From NCBI RefSeq assembly GCF_002794255.1, contig NZ_PGGW01000019.1:64501-128500 (forward strand): DNA of 64,000 nt. The letters run 5' to 3'. Under the pieces are notes generated by a model. It was not told the DNA's origin and ran no database searches. It saw only the letters and a list, made by a program, of their open reading frames with translations. The position numbers and the translations under genes were made by a program. Source of the DNA: Streptomyces carminius (GTDB taxonomy: Bacteria > Actinomycetota > Actinomycetes > Streptomycetales > Streptomycetaceae). This document shows positions 1 through 7,815 of this stretch, in pieces (position 1 is the first letter of the stretch; every line of letters starts with the position of its first letter).

Positions 1-1
1 G

Positions 2-850
2 CTGCTGACGGCGGGTGCCGCCGAGGCGTTCGTCCTGCTGGCCCGGGCACTGCCCGCGGGCGGAGCGGGTACGGGCCGCCCGGTCGTGGTGCATCCGCAG
101 TTCACCGAGCCGGAGGCGGCCCTGCGGGACGCGGGCCACACTGTGGAGCGCGTCCTGCTGGACGGACGGGACGGCTTCCGGCTCGATCCCGCCCTCGTGC
201 CGTCCGGGGCACCCGTGGTGGTCGTCGGCAATCCGACGAACCCCACCTCCGTGCTGCACCCGGCGTCCGCGCTGGCGGCACTGGCCCGGCCGGGCCGGAT
301 CCTGGTGGTGGACGAGGCGTTCATCGACGCGGTGCCGGGCGAGCGCGAGTCACTGGCCCCCCTCGTCATGGAGCTGCCGGGCCCGGTGGTGGTGCTGCGC
401 AGCCTGACCAAGACCTGGGGGCTGGCCGGACTGCGGATCGGCTATGTGCTCTCCCATCCGGAGACCGTCGCCCGGCTTGCCCGGCACCAGCCGCTGTGGC
501 CGGTCTCCTCCCCCGCGCTCGCCGCGGCCGAGGCGTGCTGCGCTCCGGCCGCACTGGCCGAGGCCGAGGACGCGGCGCGGCGCACCGCCCGGGACCGGGC
601 GTATCTGACCGGCCGCCTCGCGGAGTTCGGCGAGCTGGACGCCGCGACCCCGGATCCCCGGGCACCGTTCGTGCTCGTCCGGCACCCCGGGGCGGCGGTG
701 CTGCGGGAGCGGCTGCGCGGGGTGGGCGTCGCGGTGCGCCGCGGGGACACCTTCCCCGGGCTGGACCGGCGGTGGCTGCGGCTGGCCGTACGGGACCGGG
801 AGACGACCGACCGCCTGGTGCGGGCGCTGGACGGGCTCGGGGTGAGCTGA
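2..850 (+). CDS. cobC: CobC/HisC-like PLP-dependent aminotransferase, C-terminal part
   Basis: The frame is open from the left edge, so the N-terminus lies outside the window; about 282 residues are present. It is a fold-type I pyridoxal-phosphate enzyme of the histidinol-phosphate aminotransferase / threonine-phosphate decarboxylase group. 'VVVVGNPTNPTS' is the substrate loop, 'ILVVDEAFID' carries the Asp that contacts the pyridine nitrogen, and 'SLTKTWGLAGLRIGYVL' holds the Schiff-base lysine. In streptomycetes a CobC of the Rv2231c type lies beside an LAETG-protein gene, as here. This favours a role in the aminopropanol arm of cobalamin synthesis over histidine synthesis. The choice of CobC over HisC is inference from context. 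Confidence 0.75.
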   Translation: MLTAGAAEAFVLLARALPAGGAGTGRPVVVHPQFTEPEAALRDAGHTVERVLLDGRDGFRLDPALVPSGAPVVVVGNPTNPTSVLHPASALAALARPGRILVVDEAFIDAVPGERESLAPLVMELPGPVVVLRSLTKTWGLAGLRIGYVLSHPETVARLARHQPLWPVSSPALAAAEACCAPAALAEAEDAARRTARDRAYLTGRLAEFGELDAATPDPRAPFVLVRHPGAAVLRERLRGVGVAVRRGDTFPGLDRRWLRLAVRDRETTDRLVRALDGLGVS

Positions 851-881
851 GGGCGGCGGCCGATGGCTCCGGCCGCCGCCC
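851..881. terminator. Hairpin between convergent genes
   Basis: An 11-bp perfect GC-rich stem (851-861 with 871-881) and a 9-nt loop start directly after the aminotransferase stop codon. It lies between two convergent genes and can serve as a bidirectional terminator. There is no T-run, as is usual in Streptomyces. Confidence 0.6.
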
Positions 882-992
882 TCTCACTCCCGCTTCCCGT
901 CACCGCCGCGCCGCCCTCGTCCGCTCATCCGGAGCGAGGCCCGCGCGGCGGCCGGTGCCGTGCCGGACTCCTCGTCCGTCACGCCCCGTCCG

Positions 993-2114
993 TCACGCCC
1001 CACCGCGGCGGCGCCGCGCCAGGACGAGCGCGCCGCCGGCCGCGACGAGCAGCAGGGCGCCACCCGCGAGGTACGGGGTGGCGGAGCTGCCGCCGGTCTC
1101 GGCGAGGTTGCCGTCGAGCTTGTCCTTGTCCTGCTCCGAACCGGTCTGCGGCTCCGGCTTGTTGCCCTCGCCACCGCTCTCGGACCCGGCGGAACCGGCG
1201 GAGGAACCCTCGGAGCCGCCCTCGGAACCGGCGGAACCGGTGGCACCGGCGGTCTCGCCACCGGTGGTGCCGCTGGTGGTGCCCTCCGAGCCGCCGGTCT
1301 CGCCGCCGCCGGTGGAACCACCGTCGGAGCCGGTCCCGCCGCCCGTGGTGCCGCTGCTGTCACCGCCGCCGGTGGTGCCGGTGGACCCGCCGGTCTGACC
1401 GCCGTTGTCACCGCCGCCACCGGGCGTGGTGCAGGCGGCCTCGACCAGGGTCACCTTGCCCCGGTACTCGGCCACACCGGCCAGCTTGTTCTTCGGGGTC
1501 ACCACCACGTCCAGCGCGAGTGCGGTGGCCGCGGCCGTGCCGGACGTGGTCCGGGTCTCGGCCAGCCGCAGCTCGACCTTGCCGATGTCCTTCACCTCGA
1601 CCGTGGTCGTGCCTTCCGCCTGGAGCCGGACCTTCTTGCCGAGCACCTTGACGGTGCCCGGGATCCCGGCCTTCGCGGACGGCTCGGCTCCGGCCTCGCA
1701 CACCGCCTTGGCGGTGATCACCTCGGCCTCGGCGTGGAGCAGCGGCTTCTTCTTGGTCAGCCCGGGCAGGTGGACCCTGGCGTTGGCCAACTCGGCACGC
1801 CCCGCGGCCTTCTTCTCGTCCGCCGTCGCCTTCGAGGTGGCGACATCGGCGGTCAGCATGGCGAACGGCTTGCCTCCGTTCACGCCGTCCACCTGGGCCT
1901 TCAACAGGCGCTCGCTGGTGTTCCCGGGCGCCTGGACCGCGTTGAGTTCGGCCTTCAGCGGCACCGTGGCGCCGCCGCCGAGCAGAGAGACGTCCAGGTC
2001 GGCCCGCAGCACGGCCGCCGTGGCGGTGCCCTGCTCACCGGTGGCGTGCGCGGGAACCGCACTCACCCCCACCAGCGTGGCAGCCGCGAGCAGGCCGTAC
2101 ATGGTCTTGTTCAC
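993..2114 (-). CDS. LAETG-anchored secreted surface protein (SCO1860-like)
   Basis: A cell-wall protein of about 373 aa. I chose the GTG at 2114 because a GGGGG ribosome-binding site lies about 8 nt upstream and the product then begins directly with a signal peptide (NKTMYGLLAAATLVGVSA, cleavage after AHA). A longer start at 2138 is possible. A folded extracellular part of about 240 residues is followed by a Gly/Ser/Thr linker of about 95 residues with many GGS/GGT steps. The C-terminus is a sorting signal: LAETG at about 337-341, a hydrophobic helix, and RRRR. LAxTG is the motif of class E sortases in Streptomyces, so covalent anchoring to peptidoglycan is expected. The biological role is unknown. 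The neighbouring cobC order matches other streptomycetes. Confidence 0.85.
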   Translation of the reverse strand: MNKTMYGLLAAATLVGVSAVPAHATGEQGTATAAVLRADLDVSLLGGGATVPLKAELNAVQAPGNTSERLLKAQVDGVNGGKPFAMLTADVATSKATADEKKAAGRAELANARVHLPGLTKKKPLLHAEAEVITAKAVCEAGAEPSAKAGIPGTVKVLGKKVRLQAEGTTTVEVKDIGKVELRLAETRTTSGTAAATALALDVVVTPKNKLAGVAEYRGKVTLVEAACTTPGGGGDNGGQTGGSTGTTGGGDSSGTTGGGTGSDGGSTGGGETGGSEGTTSGTTGGETAGATGSAGSEGGSEGSSAGSAGSESGGEGNKPEPQTGSEQDKDKLDGNLAETGGSSATPYLAGGALLLVAAGGALVLARRRRGGA

Positions 2115-2305
2115 AGATGAAACCCCCACACATGACATGGCGTCACCGGCACGCCAATGGGGACATCACTCGCGCCGGTGACCTGAGACTCCGCCATACT
2201 TGGGGTAGCGGACAGCGACGGTCCAGTAACAAGCAGCTATTTCACTCTTACGAGTAACGAACGTCACGTTTAGATCTCGCAGTAACCCTCGTGTGCCGTG
2301 GCCGC

Positions 2306-3415
2306 CTAACGCACCACACGCCCCCGGAGCACCACCCGGCGCGGTGCTGCCAGCACCCGTACGTCGGCCCGCGGGTCCTCCCCGTACACCACCAGGTCGG
2401 CCGGAGCGCCCTCCTCCAGCCCGGGCCTCCCCAGCCAGGCGCGGGCCGCCCAGGTGGCCGCCGACACGGCGGCCGGCGCCGGGATACCGGCCGCCACCAG
2501 TTCGGCGACCTCCCCGGCCACCAGTCCGTGGGCCAGGGAACCGCCCGCGTCGGTGCCCGCGAAGACCGGGATGCCCGCGTCGTACGCCGCACGCACGGTG
2601 TCGTAGCGGCGTTCGTGGAGCCGCCGCAGATGGTCGGCCCAGCGCGGGAACTTCGCCTCGCCCCCGGCCGCGAGCCGGGGGAAGGTCGCGATGTTGACCA
2701 GGGTGGGGACGATGGCCACACCGCGCTCGGCGAAGAGCGGGATCGTCTCCCCGGTCAGCCCGGTGGCGTGCTCGACGCAGTCGATCCCGGCCTCCACCAG
2801 ATCGCGCAGCGAGTCCTCGGCGAAGCAGTGGGCGGTGACCCGCGCCCCCTCCTCGTGGGCGGCGGCGATGGCGGCCGCCACCTCGGCCCGGGGCCAGCAG
2901 GGGGCCAGGTCGCCCCGCTCCCGGTCTATCCAGTCGCCGACGAGCTTGACCCAGCCGTCGCCGCGCCGGGCCTCGCGCCGCACGTAGGCCACCAGGTCGC
3001 CGGGCTCGATCTCGTGCGCGTAGTTGCGGATGTAGCGCCGGGTGCGGGCGATGTGACGGCCCGCGCGGATGATGCGCGGCAGGTCCTCGCGGTCGTCGAT
3101 CCAGCGGGTGTCGGCGGGCGAACCGGCGTCCCGGATGAGCAGCGCTCCGGCGTCGCGGTCGGTGAGCGCCTGCTTCTCGCTGGTGGCCTCGTCGACGGCG
3201 CCGTGGGCGTCGAGTCCGACGTGGCAGTGGGCGTCCACCAGACCGGGCAGCACCCAGCCCTCGACGGTGGTGGTCTCCAGCGGTCCCCGGGGCCTTTCGA
3301 AGGTGATCCGGCCGTCCACGACCCACAGCTCGTCCCGGATGTCCGCGTCCGGATCCGGCCCGGTCGGTACCCGCCCCCTGATGTGCAGATTTCCGCGTTC
3401 GCTCATATGCCGCAC
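2306..3415 (-). CDS. Amidohydrolase family protein (imidazolonepropionase-like)
   Basis: A metal-dependent hydrolase of 369 aa with the full set of amidohydrolase ligands. HxH is in 'GLVDAHCHVG' (H63, H65), a candidate bridging lysine is K157 in 'GWVKLVGD', and further ligands are H196 in 'TAHCF', H216 in 'EHATG' and the catalytic D289 in 'FAGTDAG'. The C-terminal 'GAPADLVVYGEDP' strand belongs to the flanking beta-sandwich. The GTG at 3415 is preceded by AGGCGG at 8 nt; an in-frame ATG lies 9 nt further in. The substrate cannot be read from the sequence; relatives hydrolyse cyclic amides, dipeptides or imidazolones. It is probably cytoplasmic because no signal peptide is present. About 190 nt separate it from the LAETG gene. 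Confidence 0.8.
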   Translation of the reverse strand: MRHMSERGNLHIRGRVPTGPDPDADIRDELWVVDGRITFERPRGPLETTTVEGWVLPGLVDAHCHVGLDAHGAVDEATSEKQALTDRDAGALLIRDAGSPADTRWIDDREDLPRIIRAGRHIARTRRYIRNYAHEIEPGDLVAYVRREARRGDGWVKLVGDWIDRERGDLAPCWPRAEVAAAIAAAHEEGARVTAHCFAEDSLRDLVEAGIDCVEHATGLTGETIPLFAERGVAIVPTLVNIATFPRLAAGGEAKFPRWADHLRRLHERRYDTVRAAYDAGIPVFAGTDAGGSLAHGLVAGEVAELVAAGIPAPAAVSAATWAARAWLGRPGLEEGAPADLVVYGEDPRADVRVLAAPRRVVLRGRVVR

Positions 3416-3498
3416 TGTACGAGCCGCCTGTTACGCTCACCCAGCCACAGGGGGTCGTGGTACGACAGCGCTGGATCCATCGAGCCTGAGGAGGCCGC

Positions 3499-4071
3499 GT
3501 GGACGCCCCCACCGAAGAGTTCCACGCCTTCTTCGACCACCACTACTCCGATCTGTCCCGCTTCGCGTATCTCCTGCTGGGAGACGCCGAGGGAGCCGAC
3601 GACCTCGCGGCCGACGCACTGGTCGCGGTGTGGCGCCGCTGGGACCGGGCCTGTGCCGACGGGGAGCCCGTCGCCTACGCCCGCGGCGTGGTCGCCGCCA
3701 TGGCCCGTACCCGGGCCCGCAGTCAGCAGCGCGAGCACCGCCGGGTCGCCCTGTTCTGGTCGCACCGGCCGGACCGGATCAACGACCCGGACGTACCCGC
3801 GGTGCTGGACGTGCGCCAGGCACTCGCCCGGCTTCCGCTGCGGAAGCGGGCCTGCGTCGTGCTGCGTCACGCCTTCGACCTGTCGGAGAAGGAGACCGCC
3901 CGCGCGCTGGGCGTCTCGGTCGGCACCGTGAAGAGCCAGACCTCGCGCGGCATCGCCGAACTGGAGCGCATGCTGGCCCCGTCCCGCCCCGGTCCCGAGG
4001 CCGCGTACCAGAACGCGTACCGGACGGTGCGGGTGCTGCGCGCCGGGCCGGCGGAACGGAGCAGTTGGTGA
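3499..4071 (+). CDS. ECF RNA polymerase sigma factor, SigE-like family
   Basis: A sigma-70 family extracytoplasmic-function factor of 190 aa. Region 2 lies near residues 8-50 ('FFDHHYSDLSRFAYLLLGD' and 'AADALVAVWRRW'). Region 4 lies near 113-155 ('LPLRKRACVVLRHAFDLS' and the helix-turn-helix 'ALGVSVGTVKSQTSRG'). The GTG start has a strong GAGGAGG site. The stop overlaps the next gene's start by 4 nt (GTGA), so the two are translationally coupled. In this family a coupled membrane protein often holds the sigma factor inactive. The conserved HRxGxxC zinc-anti-sigma motif is not seen in the partner, so the control mode is unclear. Confidence 0.88.
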   Translation: MDAPTEEFHAFFDHHYSDLSRFAYLLLGDAEGADDLAADALVAVWRRWDRACADGEPVAYARGVVAAMARTRARSQQREHRRVALFWSHRPDRINDPDVPAVLDVRQALARLPLRKRACVVLRHAFDLSEKETARALGVSVGTVKSQTSRGIAELERMLAPSRPGPEAAYQNAYRTVRVLRAGPAERSSW

Positions 4072-4865
4072 CCGGCCGCGGCCGCCCGGAGCGGGTCACC
4101 GCGCGTCTGAAGGCGGCCGCCGCGGAACACCGGCCGGACCGGGACCGGATGTGGTCCCGGGTGGCCGGGCGTGCCGCGGACACCGCCGGGCACGGCGAGC
4201 GGACGGAGGCCGGCTCCCTCCTGGGCCCGGACGCCCGGGCCCGGCCGCCCGGTGGTCCGCTCCGGGTGGCCGGGGCCGCCGTCGGTCTGGTGGCCGCGCT
4301 CGCCGCCGGGGCCCTGGCGGCCGGCTGGGCGGCCGGGCCCGGCGGAGCCCCGTGGACGGCCCGGGTCCCGGCCGGGGCGGCACCGGACGCGGGTGGTGCT
4401 TCCTCCGCCGGCCCCGCCGGCATCACGGAGTCGGCGGGACGGCGGGACGGCGGGCTGAGCGCCCGCGGCGTACTGGGCCACGGCAGCAACGCGCACTGGT
4501 CGCAGAACGACATCGTCCTGCGCAGCGCCGGACCGCTGACCTCGCTGACCGTGGAGCTGCGCGTGGTACCGGCCGGGGAGGTGTGGCACACGGGCCAGTG
4601 GTGTTCCCTGCCGGCCGACGACTTCCGGGTGGCCGCCCGGGAGGAGGGCGGGGCGCTGGTGTACCGCTGGGAGCTGCGGGAGGGCCGCGAGGTGCCGCCG
4701 GGCGAGTACCGGTTCGCCGGTCAGTACCACCACTCCGAGGGCCGGCGGGACATGGGGCGGGACGGCTACACGATCTCCGGGAAGGGGCCGCTGGGGCCGG
4801 TGGCGGCCCGCGGCGGATTCCGCCGGGAGGGCCGGGAAAACGTCGGCGGCAGCGTCACGGAGTGA
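4068..4865 (+). CDS. Membrane protein coupled to ECF sigma factor, possible anti-sigma
   Basis: A protein of 265 aa whose GTG start overlaps the sigma stop. The N-terminal 65 residues are Arg/Ala-rich and cytoplasmic-looking. A single hydrophobic helix follows ('VAGAAVGLVAALAAGALAAG'), then an extracytoplasmic domain with 'NAHWSQNDIVLRSAGPL', 'HTGQWCSLP' and 'GEYRFAGQYHHSEG'. The one-helix, cytoplasmic-tail and outside-domain layout is that of a sensor or anti-sigma factor. I recognise no known anti-sigma domain. The outer domain looks beta-rich, possibly ligand-binding. Role as a sigma regulator is inference from coupling and topology. Confidence 0.6.
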   Translation: MTGRGRPERVTARLKAAAAEHRPDRDRMWSRVAGRAADTAGHGERTEAGSLLGPDARARPPGGPLRVAGAAVGLVAALAAGALAAGWAAGPGGAPWTARVPAGAAPDAGGASSAGPAGITESAGRRDGGLSARGVLGHGSNAHWSQNDIVLRSAGPLTSLTVELRVVPAGEVWHTGQWCSLPADDFRVAAREEGGALVYRWELREGREVPPGEYRFAGQYHHSEGRRDMGRDGYTISGKGPLGPVAARGGFRREGRENVGGSVTE

Positions 4866-5095
4866 CACGGATATGATTCGAACCGTGAAATCGGAGCGAA
4901 TTTTCAGGGGTCGAAAATAATAGAAACCCATATCCTACATACCCCGCCCCGAGTGTCCTAAACACAAAGATTCGATATCGGCGAACCTCGTATTTCGGAC
5001 AGGCTTCGAGCTTGTTATGGATCTGTGACGGACTCCACATCACCTTCACTTTGCCCGAAAAATACCGGACAAAGGGTACGTAACACCAGCCCTTT

Positions 5096-5117
5096 ACGCG
5101 CGTGCGCGCTCGCGCGT
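5096..5117. repeat. CG inverted repeat upstream of ectA
   Basis: The arms ACGCGCG (5096-5102) and CGCGCGT (5111-5117) are perfect complements with an 8-nt spacer. The repeat lies about 75 nt upstream of the ectA start, where an operator could sit. Function is not known. Confidence 0.3.
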
Positions 5118-5155
5118 GTTACCACAAAGAACTTCCCGGCGTAACCCCTCCCAGC

Positions 5156-5182
5156 GATGTGATTTGACCTCCCACTGGGTAA
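5156..5182 (+). promoter_or_regulatory. Candidate stress-type promoter of ectA
   Basis: GGGTAA at 5177-5182 resembles the -10 (GGGTAY) of Streptomyces SigB-type osmotic-stress promoters. The matching -35 is poor (GATGT at 5156-5160, 16-nt spacer; the consensus is GNNTN). TTGACC at 5164-5169 is too close to act as its -35. Initiation would fall close to the ectA ATG, giving a very short leader or none. The link to SigB is inference. Confidence 0.3.
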
Positions 5183-5193
5183 ATTTGATTTGC

Positions 5194-5766
5194 ATGACCG
5201 CCGCACAAGCAGACCGTGCAAGTGCCCCCGAAAGAACCATCGAAATGCCGGAGGGACTGCGACTCGACGTACCCCGGGTGGAGGACGGAGCCGCGATCTG
5301 GCGGCTCGCCCGCGACTCCCGGACACTCGATCTCAATTCCTCCTACAGCTACCTCCTGTGGTGCCGCGACTTCGCGGCCACCTCCGTGGTGGCACGCGAC
5401 GGCGCCGGCGAGCCGGTCGGGTTCATCACCGGCTACATCCGCCCGCAGCGCCCGCGGATCCTGGTCGTCTGGCAGGTCGCCGTCGACCAGGGGCAGCGCG
5501 GACGCGGCCTCGCCGCGGCAATGCTGGACGGGCTGACCGCCCGGGTCGCCGGGGAGCTCGGCATCACCGGGATCGAGACCACCATCACCCCTGACAACAC
5601 CGCCTCCAACCGGCTGTTCACCTCCTACGCCCGGCGCCACGGCGCCCCGGTGCGCCGCGAGGTGCTCTTCGACGACGTGCTGTTCCCCGAGGACGGACAC
5701 GAGCCCGAGGTGCTGTACCGGATCGGTCCCCTTCCCTCGGCGGCAACGGCCGCCGCCGGCCGCTGA
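5194..5766 (+). CDS. ectA: L-2,4-diaminobutyrate N(gamma)-acetyltransferase
   Basis: EctA acetylates 2,4-diaminobutyrate with acetyl-CoA, the second step of ectoine synthesis. From the ATG at 5194 the protein has 190 aa, close to the family length of 170-190. It has the GNAT acetyl-CoA site 'WQVAVDQGQRGRGLA' and the EctA signatures 'LDLNSSYSYLLWCRDF', 'ETTITPDNTASNRLF' and 'VLFDDVLFPE'. The frame is open further upstream to 5116, but that extension is Arg/Ser-rich and runs through the promoter, so I rejected it. No clear ribosome-binding site precedes the ATG. It is followed 76 nt later by ectB in the same direction. Osmotic and heat stress control is expected from the family. Confidence 0.93.
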   Translation: MTAAQADRASAPERTIEMPEGLRLDVPRVEDGAAIWRLARDSRTLDLNSSYSYLLWCRDFAATSVVARDGAGEPVGFITGYIRPQRPRILVVWQVAVDQGQRGRGLAAAMLDGLTARVAGELGITGIETTITPDNTASNRLFTSYARRHGAPVRREVLFDDVLFPEDGHEPEVLYRIGPLPSAATAAAGR

Positions 5767-5842
5767 CCGCCGCACACGGTCCGCCCGGCGGCACACCCCC
5801 CACCCACGCTCCTCCCGCTAACCATCTCCCAGGAGATTCGCT

Positions 5843-7111
5843 GTGACCATCACCCAGCCCGACCTGAGCATCTTCCAGACCCTGGAATCGGAGGTGCGCA
5901 GCTACTGCCGTGGCTGGCCCACCGTCTTCGACCGGGCGCAGGGCAGCCGCATGTACGACGAGGACGGCCACACCTACCTCGACTTCTTCGCCGGGGCGGG
6001 GTCCCTGAACTACGGCCACAACAACCCGATCCTCAAACGCGCCCTGATCGACTACCTCGAGCGCGACGGCGTCACCCACGGTCTGGACATGTCCACCACC
6101 GCCAAGCGCGCCTTCCTGGAGACCTTCCAGAAGACCGTCCTGCGGCCGCGCGAGCTGGACCACAAGGTGATGTTCCCCGGCCCCACCGGCACCAACGCCG
6201 TCGAGGCCGCCCTGAAGCTCGCCCGCAAGGTCAAGGGCCGCGAGTCGATCGTGTCCTTCACCAACGCCTTCCACGGCATGTCGCTGGGCGCGCTGGCCGT
6301 CACCGGCAACGCCTTCAAGCGCGCCGGCGCCGGAATCCCCCTGGTCCACGGCACCCCGATGCCGTTCGACAACTACCTCGACGGCCAGGTCGAGGACTTC
6401 CTGTGGTTCGAGCGCCTGCTGCAGGACTCCGGCTCCGGCCTGAACCGGCCGGCCGCGGTGATCGTGGAGACCGTCCAGGGCGAGGGCGGCATCAACGTCG
6501 CCCGCGTCGAGTGGCTGCGCGCCCTGGCCGAGCTGTGCAAGCGCCAGGACATGCTGCTGATCGTCGACGACATCCAGATGGGCTGTGGCCGCACCGGTGC
6601 CTTCTTCTCCTTCGAGGAGGCGGGCATCGTCCCGGACATCATCACGGTCTCCAAGTCCATCAGCGGCTACGGCCTGCCCATGGCGCTGACCCTGTTCCGG
6701 CCCGAGCTGGACGTGTGGGAGCCGGGTGAGCACAACGGCACCTTCCGCGGCAACAACCCGGCCTTCGTCACCGCCGCCGCGGCGCTGAACGCCTACTGGA
6801 CCGACGGCCAGATGGAGAAGCAGACCCTGGCCCGGGGCGAGCAGGTCGAGGCCGCCCTGCGCGCCATCGCCGCCGAGCACCCCACCGAGGTGGCCGACGT
6901 CCGCGGCCGCGGCCTGGTGTGGGGCATGGAGCTCAACGACCATGCCCGGGCGAGCGCCATCGCCTCCCGCGCCTTCGAGCTCGGCCTGCTGATCGAGACC
7001 TCCGGCCCGGAGAGCGAGGTGGTCAAGCTGCTCCCGGCACTGACCGTCTCCCCCGAGGAGCTGGACGAGGGCCTGAGCATCCTGGCCCGCGCGGTCCGCG
7101 AGACCGCGTAG
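5843..7111 (+). CDS. ectB: Diaminobutyrate-2-oxoglutarate transaminase
   Basis: EctB converts aspartate semialdehyde and glutamate to 2,4-diaminobutyrate, the entry to ectoine synthesis. The protein has 422 aa, the family's usual length. It is a class III aminotransferase with 'GPTGTNAVEAALKLAR' (PLP phosphate), 'SFTNAFHGMSLGALAVTG', 'IVDDIQMGCGRTG' and the Schiff-base lysine near 270 in 'ITVSKSISGYGLPMA'. The GTG start has an AGGAGA site at about 6 nt. Aspartate semialdehyde is also the substrate of DapA, whose gene lies at about 34.4 kb in this window. Confidence 0.95.
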   Translation: MTITQPDLSIFQTLESEVRSYCRGWPTVFDRAQGSRMYDEDGHTYLDFFAGAGSLNYGHNNPILKRALIDYLERDGVTHGLDMSTTAKRAFLETFQKTVLRPRELDHKVMFPGPTGTNAVEAALKLARKVKGRESIVSFTNAFHGMSLGALAVTGNAFKRAGAGIPLVHGTPMPFDNYLDGQVEDFLWFERLLQDSGSGLNRPAAVIVETVQGEGGINVARVEWLRALAELCKRQDMLLIVDDIQMGCGRTGAFFSFEEAGIVPDIITVSKSISGYGLPMALTLFRPELDVWEPGEHNGTFRGNNPAFVTAAAALNAYWTDGQMEKQTLARGEQVEAALRAIAAEHPTEVADVRGRGLVWGMELNDHARASAIASRAFELGLLIETSGPESEVVKLLPALTVSPEELDEGLSILARAVRETA

Positions 7112-7231
7112 CACGGCGCCGCGCGGTGTCCCGTTCCCCGGGAGACCGCCCGGCGGCCGCACGCACCACCCGAATGGCCCGCTCCCGGTTCCCCGGGGCG
7201 GGCCACCCGACAGAGAGGCACCGGAAACACC

Positions 7232-7636
7232 GTGATCGTCCGATCCCTGCAGGAAATCGAGGACACCGACCGCGACGTCAGGTCGGCCTCCGGCACCTGG
7301 CGCAGCAAGCGCCTGATCCTGGCGAAGGAGCGGGTGGGGTTCTCACTGCACGAGACCGTGCTCTACGCGGGTACGGAGACCTCGATGTGGTACGCCAACC
7401 ATGTGGAGGCCGTCCTCTGCGTGGAGGGTGAGGCCGAGCTCACCAACGACGAGACCGGTGAGAAGCACTGGATCTCCCCCGGGACGATGTACTTGCTGGA
7501 CGGGCACGAGAAGCACACACTTCGTCCCAAGACCGACTTCCGTGTCGTCTGCGTCTTCAACCCGCCGGTCACCGGCCGCGAGGACCACGACGAGAACGGC
7601 GTCTACCCGCTGCTCACCGAACCGGACGAGGACTGA
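7232..7636 (+). CDS. ectC: L-ectoine synthase
   Basis: EctC closes N-gamma-acetyl-diaminobutyrate to the compatible solute ectoine. It is a small cupin of 134 aa, typical for the family. Signatures are '[17 protein letters not shown]', '[18 protein letters not shown]', '[12 protein letters not shown]', '[13 protein letters not shown]' and 'VFNPPVTG'. The GTG start follows GAGAGGCACCGGAAACACC, so the Shine-Dalgarno is AGAGG. A gap of 120 nt separates it from ectB and 179 nt from ectD, and all four genes run in one direction. A stress-specific leader between them cannot be excluded. Confidence 0.95.
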   Translation: MIVRSLQEIEDTDRDVRSASGTWRSKRLILAKERVGFSLHETVLYAGTETSMWYANHVEAVLCVEGEAELTNDETGEKHWISPGTMYLLDGHEKHTLRPKTDFRVVCVFNPPVTGREDHDENGVYPLLTEPDED

Positions 7637-7815
7637 CCTGGGGAGACACCTTCCCCGGAGGTAGGCCCGCACCGGATGAGCCGGCACCCAGCCGGGGGCC
7701 ACGGCCGAGGACGCGGCCGGGCCGCCCGGGAGCCGAGAAGAAGGCTGGAGGGAGGAATCCGACAGCCGAACGCAGTAGTGCACAGGACCGTACGAGAGGA
7801 GAGGAAGGCAGCACC

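Larger units (their letters stand above)
4866..5193. other. Intergenic region upstream of ectA, unusually AT-rich
   Basis: This 328-nt gene-free stretch has runs of A/T that are rare elsewhere in the window (for example 4895-4925 and 4960-5005). It also holds a CG-only inverted repeat at 5096-5117 and the presumed ectA promoter near 5156-5182. No convincing open frame was found on either strand. Confidence 0.6.

Noticed and set aside
3069..4067. N-terminal extension of the membrane protein at 4068 through the sigma gene
   Set aside because: This is an out-of-frame reading of the sigma gene. The GTGA overlap at 4068 is the natural start.
5116..5193. Longer EctA start
   Set aside because: It would add 26 Arg/Ser-rich residues across the promoter-like region and exceeds the family length.
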